Shown here: one piece after another, positions 1 to 12,637 of the stretch | Position numbering within the stretch: the stretch's first letter is position 1 | Layout of the letters: each line of letters starts with the position of its first letter | Source: Nemertoderma westbladi | Taxonomy: Eukaryota > Xenacoelomorpha > Nemertodermatida > Nemertodermatidae | Assembly: GCA_032718475.1 (NCBI GenBank) | Contig: JAUCBJ010006915.1 | Span: forward strand, 62,001 to 126,000 | Direction: 5' to 3' | Length of the DNA stretch: 64,000 nucleotides | Translations under genes and position numbers: made by a program | Notes under the pieces: model-generated | The model's input: the letters and a program-made list of their open reading frames with translations, nothing else | Databases searched by the model: none | What the model was told of the DNA's origin: nothing

Positions 1-722
1 TCAAAATGTCCAGTCGGTAGCAGACGTATGGTATCTTCCATCATCTCCAGTGACCGTTTCTCATCAGTGGACATGGCTAGGTCATATCCACCGGGTTCCA
101 TTGCGTCCCTATCCAGCCATTCGACGGTTCTGGCTCCTGTCTCGAGGTCCTGGCGTATCAATTCCTTCTGCAATTCCTCCTCACTGTATTGGAAAATGTC
201 TAGGTCTCGATATTTAGCCACTTGACCCTCCACTATGTTGGTATAAGTCAAAACGTTACTCAAATAGGTAGTGTGGGCCGCTGAACCAGACCCACAGGTC
301 TGATAACAGTAGTCCTCGGGTTCACTATCTGTCCGGTCGTTATGAAGTGGTTCCGACAACCTAACATTATCGGGAATCAACTCCTCGTCCGACTCGCTAA
401 AGTCACTATAGTGGTCAATACAGGTTCTCCTAAACTCGTCTATGTCTGGTGGTTCTACTAACGGTGGTTGAGTTATAGGCTGTAATTCGTCGTATCTATC
501 CATTGGCTTGTCGTCACCTGTAAACTCATAAGACATGGGTACTCGTGTATACCAACCTAATATAGTCCTATGGGCATGTGGTCCATTGACATGCGGCTCA
601 GCTGGTCTCGTTTCCCATATTTGGTGTGTGATCAGCTGTTCTGCACCAATTAACATAGAAACATTCCTATAACCTACCTGATGTCTGGGTATTCTGAGCT
701 TGTCAAAATACTCCTGTGCTAT
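1..722 (-). pseudogene. BEL/Pao pol fragment, protease tail and start of pol, cut by window edge
   Basis: Reading the minus strand from about 722 to 1 gives an uninterrupted frame matching, residue by residue, the better covered copy at 8690-9410 on the plus strand. It covers the end of the DUF1758-type protease region (phrases IGAE, HRTILGWYTRVP) and the acidic linker before the reverse transcriptase. The frame continues off the left edge. At the position where the plus copy carries a stop (9094-9096) this copy keeps a Glu codon, so it is better preserved here. It joins the gag part at about 722-730 through a deletion of roughly 0.9 kb relative to the plus copy, which removed the zinc-knuckle region and protease active site. 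The element is therefore defective. Confidence 0.85.
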
Positions 723-1735
723 GGGACTCATGTCTGTCTACTGAGTTAAATGTCACAGTGGTCCTGTCATCGTCAAAACTTACCATAGACTTACCGGTAA
801 CAGGTTTAGACTCTCTCATATTCTCCTCTGAGAAGTTTGATTTCATCTCTGCTACTGCGTCTGTGGCTATCATGTCATGAATATGCTGAAGTGTCAATAC
901 TTTACCTTGGCCCTCCAACTTATTCTTTAATTTGCGCCATTTCTGTCTGTAACGCATGTTTAGACGTCTTATTACGCCTTTCAAGACTTCGGCGTGATCA
1001 CCATGATAAGGTAGATTCACCGTCCTCAAGATGTCCAATGCGTTCGAAATAGCGTTCGCTAAGTTCAACAGCTCTAACGGAGTTGTAATCCTTCCGCCCT
1101 TACCCAAGTCTTCCACTATCGACTGTGCCATCTTGGTTTTATTCCCGTAGAGGTCGCTAAGCGTCTTCATTGCCAACTCAAATGCCCTTTCATTGCCGAC
1201 GAAGTTGTCAGCAATGGCTCTAGGTTCTCGATGGAGCATCTGAAGCAAATAGTTGAACTTCTCGTTGGGAGTAAAGGTGCTGTTGGTCAGCTGCTCGTCG
1301 ACATAGGTTTTGAATGTCCTCCAGTGCTTGTGGTTACCCATAAACTTCTGGGGTTGTTGCGTCGGCAGTCCTTGCCTAGCAGCAAACTTACCTATGTCCC
1401 TAAGGGTTGCGTCGTTCCGGGTTAACAAATGGTTTAGTTCTGCAGGGTTGTTAAGTCTGGTCCTTTCCCGGGGATTGAGACTTACCTGCTCCGCGTCCGT
1501 CCTTCTTTCCTTATAGTTTCGGGACTTCTGACGTCTCATGTCTTCCTCTTCATCACTCGATTCTGTGTCAGTCCTTAGCGCTCGCGATGGTTTGCGTGCC
1601 GAGGCCCTGACCCAGGCTTCTTGAATAAACTTTTCGGCTGAGTTTTCGAAATCGGGATTATGGATATTCGGGACAGGCGTCCTTACCTGAGGTCTATGTG
1701 GTATGGGCTGCTTCCTTTAACCGTAGGTTGCTAAG
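703..1735 (-). pseudogene. BEL/Pao Gag C-terminal half (DUF1759-like capsid region)
   Basis: The frame holds 278 residues from the Met at 1539, and the same frame is open upstream to about 1695, where a TAG follows the N-terminal Gag part. It contains the alpha-helical Gag segment typical of BEL/Pao elements (FNYLLQML, LLNLANAISNALDIL, LRRLNMRYRQKW-like phrases). A plus-strand homologue lies at 6856-7790. After the phrase VDRHESH the frame runs into the deletion junction near 722-730 and terminates out of frame. Gag would form the particle core during retrotransposition. Assignment to BEL/Pao rests on the linked protease and pol of both copies. Confidence 0.85.
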
Positions 1736-3601
1736 CATGTCTGCTATAGGTTGGATGTGCGGCGATATAGCTTGCGCTAAACTAGCACTTAACTCATCCC
1801 TCGTAATAAATTCCTGGCTAGGGTTCTGTTGTATAGTCGGCTCTATCTGAGTAATCCGCTGTCTCTCATATGATCCCTCTTCCGGTTTAACCCGGAAGTT
1901 CTCCGTCGAACTGGGTCAGCGCTCCGTCCGCGTATTCCAAACCCGCGGGTTCGGTTCGCCAAATACTCGGCCCGTCGGAGTTTCTCCTCTAAACTCTTCG
2001 TTGTCTCGTTCGGTGTATAGTGGTGCGGTGCGATGATACGCTGGATTCTGCGCGATAGGTGAAGCACTAATACCAACTGGTGTGTGATATGTAGAGAACG
2101 GTTTAGCGATCCGTGTACTCGTAATAGCTGGACCGGGTATGGGAATTCTGGTCGTCGTCGACTCGCGTATGGTCGGAGTTCTCGCTTCCTGTTTGGCCTT
2201 CTGCATCTGCAGTGCGAACAGTTCTCGCAACTCGGTCCCTACACTCGCCCCACATTCTTCGATCATTCGCATCCCCTTCTCGGCGATTTCATTCGCCTTC
2301 CTGGTCCGTTCTTCGCTCTCTAAACTTAATCTCGCACTTTCCAACTGCGCCAGTTTACGTTCTTCTTCTTCCCTCGCAAGTCTCGCTGCGCTCTCTTCTT
2401 CTAGTCGCGCCTTCTCTTCGTATAATGCGCGTCGCTCTTTCTCGATCTCGAGTTTGCGTTCTTTGCGCTCGCGTTCGAGATGGAACTCGCGTTTCTTCTG
2501 TTCGCGCTCGAATTGAAGTTCGCGTTCCTTTGCTTCCCGTTCGCGTTCAAGTTGGAGTTCGCGTTCTTTCTGTTTGCGTTCAAGTTGGAGTTCGCGTTCG
2601 AGCTGAAGTTCGCGTTCCTTCTGTTCGCGTTCGAGCTGAAGTTCACGTTCCTTCTGTTCGCGTTCCGCTCGCTCACGCTTACCTTTATCTTCCAACTCTC
2701 GCAACTTTGCGTCTAACTTACGTGTTCGCTCCCTTTCCCGCTCGGCTTCCTTCCGTGCTTGCGATGCACACAAAACTTCCGCCTGTTGTTCGTCCAGTCG
2801 GCGTCTTCTCTCCTCCGCCGAGTTGTGAGAAACAAGGGATCTAGCACATATAACTTTACCTCGCGCGTGACTAACCTGGGAATCGCCACTGTCTCTAGAT
2901 GCGTCATCGGGTGGAGTTAACGTTCTCTGTTGGATATTGTCCGTTGTTGGTAGCACCTGGCCCGGTACCACCACTCCACTCTGCATCAGCCAGATGGTAA
3001 CTTCCCGCTGATACCTGCGCCCTTCTTTATCCTGCATCTCTTCCCGCTCCACTAAGTTTCTTAACTCTGCGTCACTCACTTGGGTCGCCTGCGCTTGTGA
3101 TGCCCATAGCAGCCAGTTCTCCGTCCTAACTCGCCGAAATCGCTCCGATAACGTGCGGTGCTCCAACAAGGCTGCTAAAACCCTGTCGTAAATCCTCGTC
3201 GCCACGTCGCTCGACTGAGACTCTACTGCCTTCTTCGCTAGGACTGCAAGCTCCTCCATCTGTTTGAATAACGCTGAGTGGTATCCTCTTCTAATCTCTA
3301 CTAACCCTTCCCTTCTGATGTTCGCTGAGTCGGCTAACATCTTCCTTACCTTGTCCGCCGTCCGAATTATATGTCCAGCATGCGCGCGAAGTTTCTTCTT
3401 TATCGCGATATCAAGTTCTCTTTCGCTTACCTGACTCACACTTGGTGGACTTGAAGGATTATTTCGGGAACTACGGGTACTCCTAACAGCCGTTGGGACC
3501 ACGGCACTTACCATACCCACAGGTCTGGACGGCGGCAGGACCGCCTTCTCATAGCTGTCCTCTAATGCCTCCTTCTCTAAATAATATTTGCCTTCTGGCA
3601 A
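1736..3601 (-). pseudogene. BEL/Pao Gag N-terminal half with long charged coiled coil
   Basis: A 561-residue frame starts at the ATG at 3601 and ends at TGA near 1916. The same frame then stays open to a TAG near 1700, so the TGA is an in-frame nonsense codon or a readthrough site. Residues about 290-440 are an extreme Glu/Arg/Lys-rich heptad region (many E-R-E-L-Q-L-E-R-E units) and surely form a coiled coil. Residues 1-250 are helical without a motif I recognise. The repetitive heptads create long shadow frames on the opposite strand at 2139-2844. The Gag of the nested element at 21303-22037 has an analogous coiled coil, which supports Gag as the identity. Confidence 0.75.
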
Positions 3602-6430
3602 AAATATCTTGCAAAAGTTCGAGATATATATATAATTTAATCGAAAATACGATTAAATTTTTTGTCAATATCTAATTTGTCCAAAACGTCAAAATAAATT
3701 CGCAATGCAATATTGTGAATTTAATAGGATCTAATTTTAGCAAATACTAGTACAATATTTAAACAAAATATTATTCTATAGTTATTATATAGTATTTAAA
3801 TACCGGTATGACACAAATAATTTTTTGAATCTAATACAAAATATTCAAAATAAACTTGCCACCCGAATATTTCTAATTTTACATAAATAACTCTAATCAA
3901 CGCAATTTTAATTTCAAATATTATATGTATCCACTAGCGCGTGGCTACATCTTCGGGTTGCGACTCTCTCTCTCTCTAACTCGAGCGATTCAAAAACCCA
4001 TGGTCGGCTAAACCTAACTATCCTAACTAATAAATTGAGTTCAGCTTTGCAGTTAAACAACCGATAATTTTTTACTGCTTCCACAAACACAATGGTGCCA
4101 ACAGAACAACTAACCTTGTTTGCTGTGAGATTCCACGTCCGCGTCCAAAGTTTCAGTCCTTTCGCTGATTGCAAACCGAACCCGCAGACCCACACGAACC
4201 CCAAACTCAGAAGCTCCGTCTTGCCATGTATCTCCAGATGGTATAAAATAACTAAGCGGTTATCCAACATACCGGTACAAAACTCTAGATTTTATTACAA
4301 ATAATTTTGACCAAAACTAAATTCTCACAAACCTAGCTAAAATATTTTCAAAAAACTTACTAATTACGGCCCGCCCTAACGGCCTAAGGAACCGCTGTAT
4401 TTGCGATTAGTAAACGCACTACCGTATATCCACTGTACGCAATACAGTAAGTAAAACAGTACACCAACCTAACAGCCTAATGAATACTGTGTGCGGTACA
4501 GCAAAACAAATATCTTTTCTACTTGTACGCAGTAACAGCAATCAGCCTAATGTACTACTGTACTATTGTACGCGACCAGTGAATACAGTAATCTAAACTA
4601 ACAGCCTAAAAGAATACACTCGATGTTCTACCGTACGCAGTACAGTGCCTAATACAGTAATCTAATTCGTATTTACTGTACGCAGTACAGCAAACAAAGC
4701 GTCCTTTACTGTTAAACGAACTACCCCAGCCTAACCAATAAAGACACAAAACTGCTCTATTTACTAGACGGGGCAATCAGGAGCGTATAATTACTAATGT
4801 AGGGTTTCAGGTACGGAAAACCACTACTTCCCATTGGATGGCGCTAGTCTACCGTCCGCTAATATATTTTACTAAATTTCTACGACTCCTTCTAAATTCT
4901 CGTTCCTTTCTCTACCAATTGCTCGATAGAGAGCTAACTGTTCGAATATATGAGCCACACGGGAATAACCAAAACAATAAACCCGAATCGGCTCCCTAAG
5001 CTGACTTAAAACGAGTGTGAGAGATTTTACACTCAGAGTGTATTCTATAGCCTAATATTTCTGTAAATTTGCGCTTACAACTATGTCCCTTCTAATCGCA
5101 TCTAATCGCAATACTGGGGTTCCCTAACGGAATGTGTGAATGTGAGAATATTTAAAATAATCGAAAATCGGTACGGCAATTATTTCGGGACTCAAACTTA
5201 TCTGCGGCTGGCTTTAGGCCAGCAATTTACTGATGCGCGCTGCGTACTGTATACTACGATGTGAATTTTGTCCGCTAATTCAAATAACCGCCCAGCGTGA
5301 ATAGTGTACGGTACTCTAAATTTATTACCTAACTACCCTCCGCTATGCAGCGTACGAATTCCTAATTTTACTAATTAATTTCAGTCACAAATATGTAACG
5401 GCGTACTAATTACTAAGTATTCCAGAATGCGCAATTCTAAATTATCACGCAACGGGTCACACTAGCAACAGCCTAAAATACCGTATTATTTTCGACCTAA
5501 TCAGAAATTAATTACAGTAAGCTAAGAAATAGAAATCAATCAAAGGGGAAAAGAGTGCCTATCCAAGCATTCGTGATTCATTAGGCACACTTTAGTAACA
5601 CACCAATCAGCATAACAACAATCGCAATCTACAGTTTAGCTAGCAATTCACAACTCGCAACGTAAAGGACGCAGATCTCTCCCGGCTACGTCTAGGCTTC
5701 CTAACTAACCCAATTCCTGTCCCCCTAATACTACAAAATAGAGACAAAACCTGGATCATCAGCCCCCAATTGCCGAGCCGGCGTACCTGACCCACTCTAC
5801 GCTGCAAACTTGCGCGCGCAATAGTAATCCCCCCAATGTTGCTTGTCTTTGAATCCTCCGCACTCCCGTCGTCGCTAACCCCCCGATGCGCCCGCCGCGC
5901 TTACCGGTACCCTAGCCCTCCATCATAATGAGTAGCTACCGTAGCGGCACATGCAAATCACAAAAGTCTGACAGTCTGAGAAATCCCGTAGGATTATTGT
6001 CGAAAGGAATCACATAGAACCATTTACTAAAGGGTAGAAATCATAGTTCCAACTTGTAATTAACAGCTATCATTGAGATTGATTGAGAAAACACAAACAA
6101 GAATCAAACAGAAATTGCAAATTTACGAATCATTGCAAGAAATCAAAAGGGGCAGTAATTTACACAGAAAAACTAAGCATCGAATAATAGTTGAAGGTGA
6201 GCTGTTGAGATAACAAGGATTGGTATGACTAATGGGTAAGGTGAAGTAACAATGGAAGTAGGCCAATTTATAGGTGATTTGAGAAGGGTGATGCAATCGA
6301 TCTCTCATTGGCTCCCCAATCCGAGCTAACACTAGACCAACCTGGAAGCAGTTAGGCCAATAAGAGAGCCGGATTGTGAACCTTTGCTCCCTGAAATCGT
6401 AAATTGCCACCATATAAGGTAATTTTCCCG
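3602..6430. other. ORF-poor leader region of the minus-strand BEL/Pao copy
   Basis: This lies upstream of the minus-strand gag start and should hold the leader and 5' LTR, but I could not define LTR ends or a primer-binding site: the other copy is truncated at both ends, so there is no partner to compare. Between about 4380 and 4700 there are four to five degenerate units of about 65-70 bp built on 'cagcctaa...tactgtacgcagtacag'. A conserved 16-mer shared with the right half of the window occurs at 4967-4982 on the minus strand. A CT run lies at 3964-3978. No convincing gene is present. Confidence 0.5.
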
Positions 6431-6845
6431 ATGCTTAATTTGGCGGTACTAATAATATCATGCACAAATATAAATTTAGCGCAATTATAGTGAAATTAAA
6501 ACCAGTAGCTAGCCTCATCAAGGCTAATAACGGCAAGCCCAGATCCAGGGTCCAACAAGGACTTGCTACCCTGGAACTATCTACTTATATCCTATTACAA
6601 AACTACATAGGTAGGGCTACATACTATACAAAATTGATGAGTCAAAATATATGGGCGTTTCAATTTCCTTATCTAAATATTATTGCGCATTATGTCTTAT
6701 CTAAATAATTATACTGCATCACGGACTAATATATGATACTATATAATGAACTAATATATTATACTGTATAATGGACTAACATTATTATACTGTATAACGG
6801 ACTAATATATTACATAATGTAGGTACAGCGCCATATACCGCAACA
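6431..6845. repeat. Intergenic stretch with a short tandem repeat (6710-6825)
   Basis: Four to five imperfect copies of an AT-rich unit of about 25-30 bp (core 'ggactaatatattatactg') occupy 6710-6825, ending just before similarity to BEL/Pao Gag begins on the plus strand. The rest (6431-6709) shows nothing I can identify; the 82-residue frame at 6460-6708 has no recognisable motif. Confidence 0.6.
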
Positions 6846-9096
6846 ATACCACATAGACCTCAGGTAAGGACGCCTGTCCCTACGATACATAATCCCAATT
6901 TCGAAAACTCAGCTGAGAAATTTATACAAGAGGCTTGGATCAGGGCCTCGGCGCGCAAACCATCGCGAGCGCTAAGGACTGACACCGAATCAAGTGATGA
7001 AGAGGAAGACATGAGACGTCAGAAGTCCCGAAACTGTAAGGAAGGAAGGACGGACGCGGAGCAGGTAAGTCTCAATCCCTGGGAAAGGACCAGACTTAAC
7101 AACCCTGCAGAACTAAACCATTTGTTAACCCGGAACGACGCAACCCTTAGGGACATAGGTAAGTTTGCTGCTAGGCAAGGACTGCCGACGCAACAACCCC
7201 AGAAGCTGGAGGACCTTTAAAACCTATGTCGACGAGCAGCTAACCAACAGCACCTTTACTCCCAATGAGAAGTTCAACTATTTGCTTCAGATGCTCCATC
7301 GAGAACCTAGAGCCATTGCTGACAACTTTGTTGGCAATGAAAGAGCATTCGAGTTAGCAATGAAGACGCGTAGTGATATCTACGGGAATAAAACCAAGAT
7401 GGCACAGTCGATAGTAGAAGACTTGGGTAAGGGCGGAAGGATTACAACTCCGTTAGAGCTGTTGAACTTAGCGAACGCTATTTCGAACGCATTGGACATC
7501 TTGAGGACGGTGAATCTACCTCATCATGGTGATCACGCCGAAGTTTTAAAGAGCGTAATAAGACGTTTAAACATGCGTTACAGACAGAAATGGTGCAAAT
7601 TAGAGAATAAGTTGGAGGGCCAAGGTAAAGTATTGACACTTCAGCATATTCATGACATGATAGCCACAGACGCAGTAGCAGAGATGAAATCAAACTTCTC
7701 AGAGGAGAATATGAGAGGGTCTAAACCTGTTACCGGTAAGTCTATGGTAAGTTTTGACGATGACAGGTCCACTGTGACATTTAACTCAGTAGACAGATAT
7801 AATTCGAGTACCCCAGCCTTTAGATCAGACTCGCGAGAATGGTCAGGTGAACGGTTAGATAGACCTAGATTAAAGCAACAGGAGTTGCCGGATGGATTTG
7901 TAGGTTGCCAATACTGTTTACTAAAGGAGGTAAGATCTGACGACCATAAGTTAGATAGTTGCAGACGGTTCAAAGAATTAAATTCGGAACAGAGAAGAGT
8001 TCAAGTGCGGATGTTGGACACCTGTTGGGCATGTCTTGCGCCAGGTCATGTACGGCGGCAGTGCCCGAGCAGCAAGGACGGATGCATGGAATGCGGCAGA
8101 CTACACCACAAGTTGCTACATGCGGATTTCCACACCCCAACGGACCGTTACTTACAGCGAAATCCTCAAAGGAAGGGGAGCAAAGAACCCGTATCGATAA
8201 GAAGGAATACGTACACCAGCATTCAGGACGATGGTTACCAACCAGGTTCGTCGGACGAGGATGGCGAGTCGAGCACAAGAGAGGTGACCTGCCAAGGTTT
8301 CACCGCGGATAGTTCATCGACCAGCGCGCGGACGTATTTATCATCGGCCACGTTGGAAATATTTAGCGTGATTCCGGTGAAACTTACTGGCGATAAGGGA
8401 TCTAAGCGAATATATGTAATGTTGGACACTGCGTCCACATTATCGTATATCGATGAGGAAGTGGCGAGAGCTGTTTCTAGCTTCCAGGACGCAGAGGAGA
8501 TACAAATAGAGTTGAAGTCTATGCATGGAGTAGGGGACCTCAAGGGACACAGAATTTCGGTAGAACTAGACTCCCTACTTCCGAGAGACCAACATACTCG
8601 ACAAGAACGGAAAGCTTTGCCATTGGACGGATTTAAGTGTTTAGCTATGAAGGGGTTCAGCAGGCAGTTAGGTAAGGTGCCGCCGATGAGTCCCATAGCA
8701 CAGGAGTATTTTGACAAGCTCAGAGTACCCAGACACCAGGTAGGTTATAGGAATGTTTCTATGTTGATTGGTGCAGAACATCTGATCGCACACCAAATAT
8801 GGGAAACGAGACCAGCTGAGCCGCATGTCAATGGACCACATGCCCATAGGACTATACTAGGTTGGTATACAAGAGTACCCATGTCTTATGAGTTTACAGG
8901 TGGCGACAAGCCAATAGATAGATACGACGAATTACAGCCTATAACTCAACCACCGTTAGTAGAACCACCAGACATAGACGAGTTTAGGAGAACCTGTATT
9001 GACCACTATAGTGACTTTAGCGAGTCGGACGAGGAGTTGATTCCCGATAATGTTAGGTTGGCGGAACCACTTCATAACGACCGGACAGATAGTTAA
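6846..9096 (+). pseudogene. BEL/Pao Gag plus DUF1758-type protease, frameshifted and ended by a nonsense codon
   Basis: This is the inverted homologue of 1-1735. Similarity starts abruptly at 'accacatagacctcagg' (about 6846), so the coiled-coil Gag N-terminus is missing. A deletion of about 20 bp near 7205, relative to the minus copy, shifts the frame; translation resumes in the frame beginning at 7165. In order it shows a Gag helical region, a BEL-type Cys/His cluster (CQYC...DSC, CWACLAPGH...C, CMECGRLHH; about 7900-8110) and a retropepsin with D-T-A in place of the usual D-S/T-G (VMLDTASTLSYID, about 8420). IGAE and LGWYTRVP motifs follow. It ends at a TAA at 9094-9096 that is a Glu codon in the minus-strand copy, and the same frame continues after it. 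Confidence 0.88.
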
Positions 9097-10500
9097 CCCG
9101 AGGACTACTGTTATCAGACCCGTGGGTCTGGTTCAGTGGCCCACGCTACCTATTTGAGTAACGTTTTGACTTATACCGATATAGTGGAGGGTCAAGTGGC
9201 TAAATATCGAGACCTCGACATTTTCCAATACAGTGAGGAGGAATTGCAGAAGGAATTGATACGCCAGGACCTCGAGACAGGAGCCAGAACCGTCGAATGG
9301 CTGGATAGGGACGCAATGGAACCCGGTGGATATTACCTAGCCATGTCCACTGACGAGAAACGGTCACTGGAGATGATGGAAGACACCATACGTCTGCTAC
9401 CGACTGGACATTTTGAAGTTGGAATGTTGTGGCGTCGACAACCTCCTAAGTTGGAGAACAACTACAGCTTAGCCTTGAAAAGATTGAACGGAGTAAGGGC
9501 TCGGTTGTTGAAGAATCCGGACATTAGGGAGAAGTATTGCGCCCAGATCAACAACTATTTTGCCAAGGGATTTGCTGGGAAGGTAGAGGACCCTGACTTA
9601 GTGACAGACCAGACTTACTACCTCCCACACCACTATGTGACTCACCCTGACAAACCTGACAAGGTCCGATAGCAGTCTATAGAGGTATGTCCCTGAATTC
9701 AGAGTTGATGGATAGTCCCAACCTGAATAATTATTTGATAGGAATATTGTTGCGTTTTAGACAGCGGCGATTCGCATTTACTTGTGACATCGAGGCGATG
9801 TTCCACCAGGTAAGAGCCTGTAAGGCAGACCAGGATAGTCTTCGATTTCTCTGGTACAAGAATGAAGACTTATCCGGCCCAGTGGTTACATACCAAATGT
9901 ACGTTAGGATATTTGGTGCCGCGATAGTCCGAATGGCACGCTGTTTGTTCTAAAGAAAATGGCAACAGCCCAGATTGGTAAGTATCCAGTAGAAGTGATC
10001 GAGTCCATCTTGAGAAACTTCTACATGGACGACGGATTGGTGTCCAAGGACACGACAGAACAAGCCATAGAAGTGGCTCACGGCTGCAGGAGTGCTTGGC
10101 TACAGGGGGTTTCCCTCTGACCCAGTTCACTACGAACTCGGAGGCCCTATTAGAATCGTTCCCGGTAAAAGATCGCGGGAGCGGAGACATAGAATTGGGG
10201 GTAGAACCCATCCCCATGGCGCGAGTACTGGGACTCGCTTGGAACCCGAACACGGATAAATTCCAGGTAAGAGTTAGGTTTGAGCCCAGTAGCCCAGACA
10301 AAGTTTTGACAAAGAGAATTTGCTTATCGACTTTAAGTAGACTATTTGACCCGATGAACTTTATCTGTCCGGTAATATTACAGGCACGAGCGTGCATGAG
10401 GAAAATTTGGTTATCCGACCTAGAGTGGACGAACCAATATCTCCTATACATGCAAAGCAGTGGAGAGAGTGGGAAGCCGAGTTACATCTATTGAAAAATA
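9097..10500 (+). pseudogene. BEL/Pao reverse transcriptase region, multiply frameshifted
   Basis: After the nonsense codon the same frame runs from 9097 to 9672 (linker and start of RT, with YLPHHYV). It then breaks at 9665-9690, where part of the RT is deleted. RT pieces follow in different frames: 9687-9930 (FTCDIEAMFHQV, the first catalytic Asp region), about 9930-10120 (FYMDDGLVS, the YxDD catalytic box, at about 10021) and 10096-10430 (TGGFPLTQF, LGLAWNP). At least four frame changes make an active enzyme impossible. The motifs and their order are those of BEL/Pao RT. Confidence 0.88.
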
Positions 10501-11786
10501 TAGATGTACCCCGTTCCTACTTTCCGAATCAGCTGGTATTCCCAGCTGATCTCGAACTCCATTTATTCAGTGACGCAAGTGACACCAGCTTTGGTATGGT
10601 AGCCTACCTTCGCCGAGAGGTGAGTCAATATAAATTTGAGACGGCCTTTGTGACTTCTAGATCAAAGACAATGCCGGTCAAATACATGACTGTCCCTCGT
10701 GCAGAGTTACAGGCGGCTGTAGTTTCAGTCGAGGTAAGTAAGCAGATAATTGAGGAGTTAGACACGACATTGACCTTATTCTATTGGACGGACGCATCCT
10801 TAGTGTTAGTATATATTGCGGCCGACAATATTGCACTAAAGACATTTGTGGCCAACAGACGCGCTCAGATCGTCGACTTTTCGACGAAGGAACAATGGAG
10901 ACATTGTCCGGGAGTGTTAAACCCGGCCGACATAACTTCGAGAGGTGCAATGCCGGCGGAATTCTGTCAGGAAGAGTCGCAGGAGTTTTGGTTGCATGGA
11001 CCTGATTTTCTAACGAGGACACAGGAACATTGGCCAGAGCGACTAAAGATAGTGACCAATCCGATGCCTGAAGATGCAGAAGTCAAGGTGGAGAAAGTCT
11101 CTAAGTCAAAGTCTAAAGCCAAACTTAAGTCATTGCAGCGGCCTGAAGAGTCATTGGAGCGGCCCGGAGACCTGTCAGACCAACAGACTTACGTGACTAC
11201 TAGGTCCGGAAAGGTAAGTTATGACATAAAACCACCCTTACAGACTAAACCAGAGTCACAATTGGTAAGTGACGGACAGAAAATGACCGACACAATGGAG
11301 CCTTTGGTTTCCAAACCTGCGGGTTTGGATTCGAAACTTCCATTAATTAGCGGACAACCGTCGCTGGCATTAGAGCCATGTAGTATTTTTGACAAATTAC
11401 TAAATTCGTCTGCCTCTTGGCTGACAATTTGTAAAAGAACTGCGTGGTTAAGCCGATACATTTCGTACCTTTGTATAAAACATTTGAAACATTTGGGAGA
11501 ACAATTGAGCGCTAATAGTAAGCGAATTCAGAAATTGAAACAACCTCTGACAGAGGATGAGATTGATCAAGCGGAATTAAAGCATTTGAAACATTATCAA
11601 ATGTGTGCCATCCCGAAAGAATTCCATCTATTATCGGCTCAACGACCAGTTCTCTATAAACCCCTTAGAAAATGGAGTCCATTAATCCATAAGGGTTTAA
11701 TTTGTCATAGATCGAGAATCCAGACTGTCGACATAAATTCACAGTTTAGGTTCCCAGTGAGAATCCCTAGTCTAGTCACCCAATAG
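10392..11786 (+). pseudogene. BEL/Pao RNase H and linker region
   Basis: This is the longest open frame of this copy's pol (464 residues from the internal Met). It enters from an upstream frame through a shift near 10430. The phrases LHLFSDASDTSFGMVAYLR (about 10560) and FYWTDASLVL (about 10780), with NPADITSRG, are the Pao-type RNase H signature. A lysine/serine-rich spacer follows (about 11080-11330), then the start of the integrase N-terminal region. It ends at a TAG at 11784-11786, just before the next segment. Confidence 0.85.
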
Positions 11787-12637
11787 AATTGCAAAGAGCG
11801 ATTCTATGGGATATACACAAGAGGTTGCATCACGCGGGAAAGTTACACTGTTTGTCGGCAGCGAGACAGCGATTCATTCTATTGCAGCCAAGCAGGGCAG
11901 TAGGCACTATGTATGACGCCTGTCTGGTTTGCAAGAGGGTGAACGCCAGAGTATTGGAACAGGAGATGGCTGAACTCCCGGAAGCGAGAGTGCAGGCATA
12001 TGACCCACCCTTTACGAACACAGGGGTGGATTGTTTTGGTCCGATTGAGGCAAAGAGTGGACGGCTGACCCACAAACGATGGGGCCTGTTACTGCCATGT
12101 ATGGCTAGTAGAGCCATACATATTGAGCGTGTGGCAGACATGTCGACCAAATCTCTGCTCCTGGCCTTAAAGAGATTTATGGCCAGGAGAGGACTAGTAA
12201 AGGCGTTCTACTCCGATAAGGGTACAAACTTTGTCGGAGGGAACAGCGAGTTGAACGCGGCTCATAAGGCGGCACAGAATAAAGAAATTTCTGCAGCACT
12301 TTTGCCGCAAAGAATAGAATGGAGATTTAATACTCCAGAAAGTCCTTGGAGAGGAGGAAGTTGGGAGCGTTTAGTTCGCTCTGTAAAGCAGGCCATTGCC
12401 AAGACGTTGCCTGTAAACAAACAACTTACCGATGATGAACTGGTCACAGCTTTCATCGAAATCGAGCATACACTAAACTCGAGGCCGATAGCTATGTTGC
12501 CAGACGGTGTTGCATTAACGCCGAATCATTTGCTAATGCAGAGTCCAGCATTTCTTGTGCCGGCATCAGAACCCATTAGTGCCGACCTATATAGTCGTAA
12601 AAGCTGGAAAGTACCTAAAGAGGTGAGGTCTCTATAG
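11787..12637 (+). pseudogene. BEL/Pao integrase, 3' truncated
   Basis: The 282-residue frame from 11789 carries a zinc-binding start (HKRLHHAG ... CLVCKR) and a DDE core: Asp in NTGVDCFGP (about 12020), Asp in FYSDKGTNF (about 12210) and Glu in PWRGGSWERL (about 12350). Spacing fits BEL/Pao integrases, which insert the cDNA into host DNA. The frame ends at 12637 after RKSWK, where an intact integrase would continue, so the 3' end and 3' LTR are missing. I find no copy of an LTR downstream. Confidence 0.88.

Noticed and set aside
2084-2844. Plus-strand frames of 79-210 codons
   Set aside because: Antisense shadows of the Glu/Arg-rich Gag coiled coil on the minus strand.
6123-6413. 96-codon minus-strand frame near the BEL leader
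   Set aside because: No motif and no homologue in the window; it may lie in an LTR.
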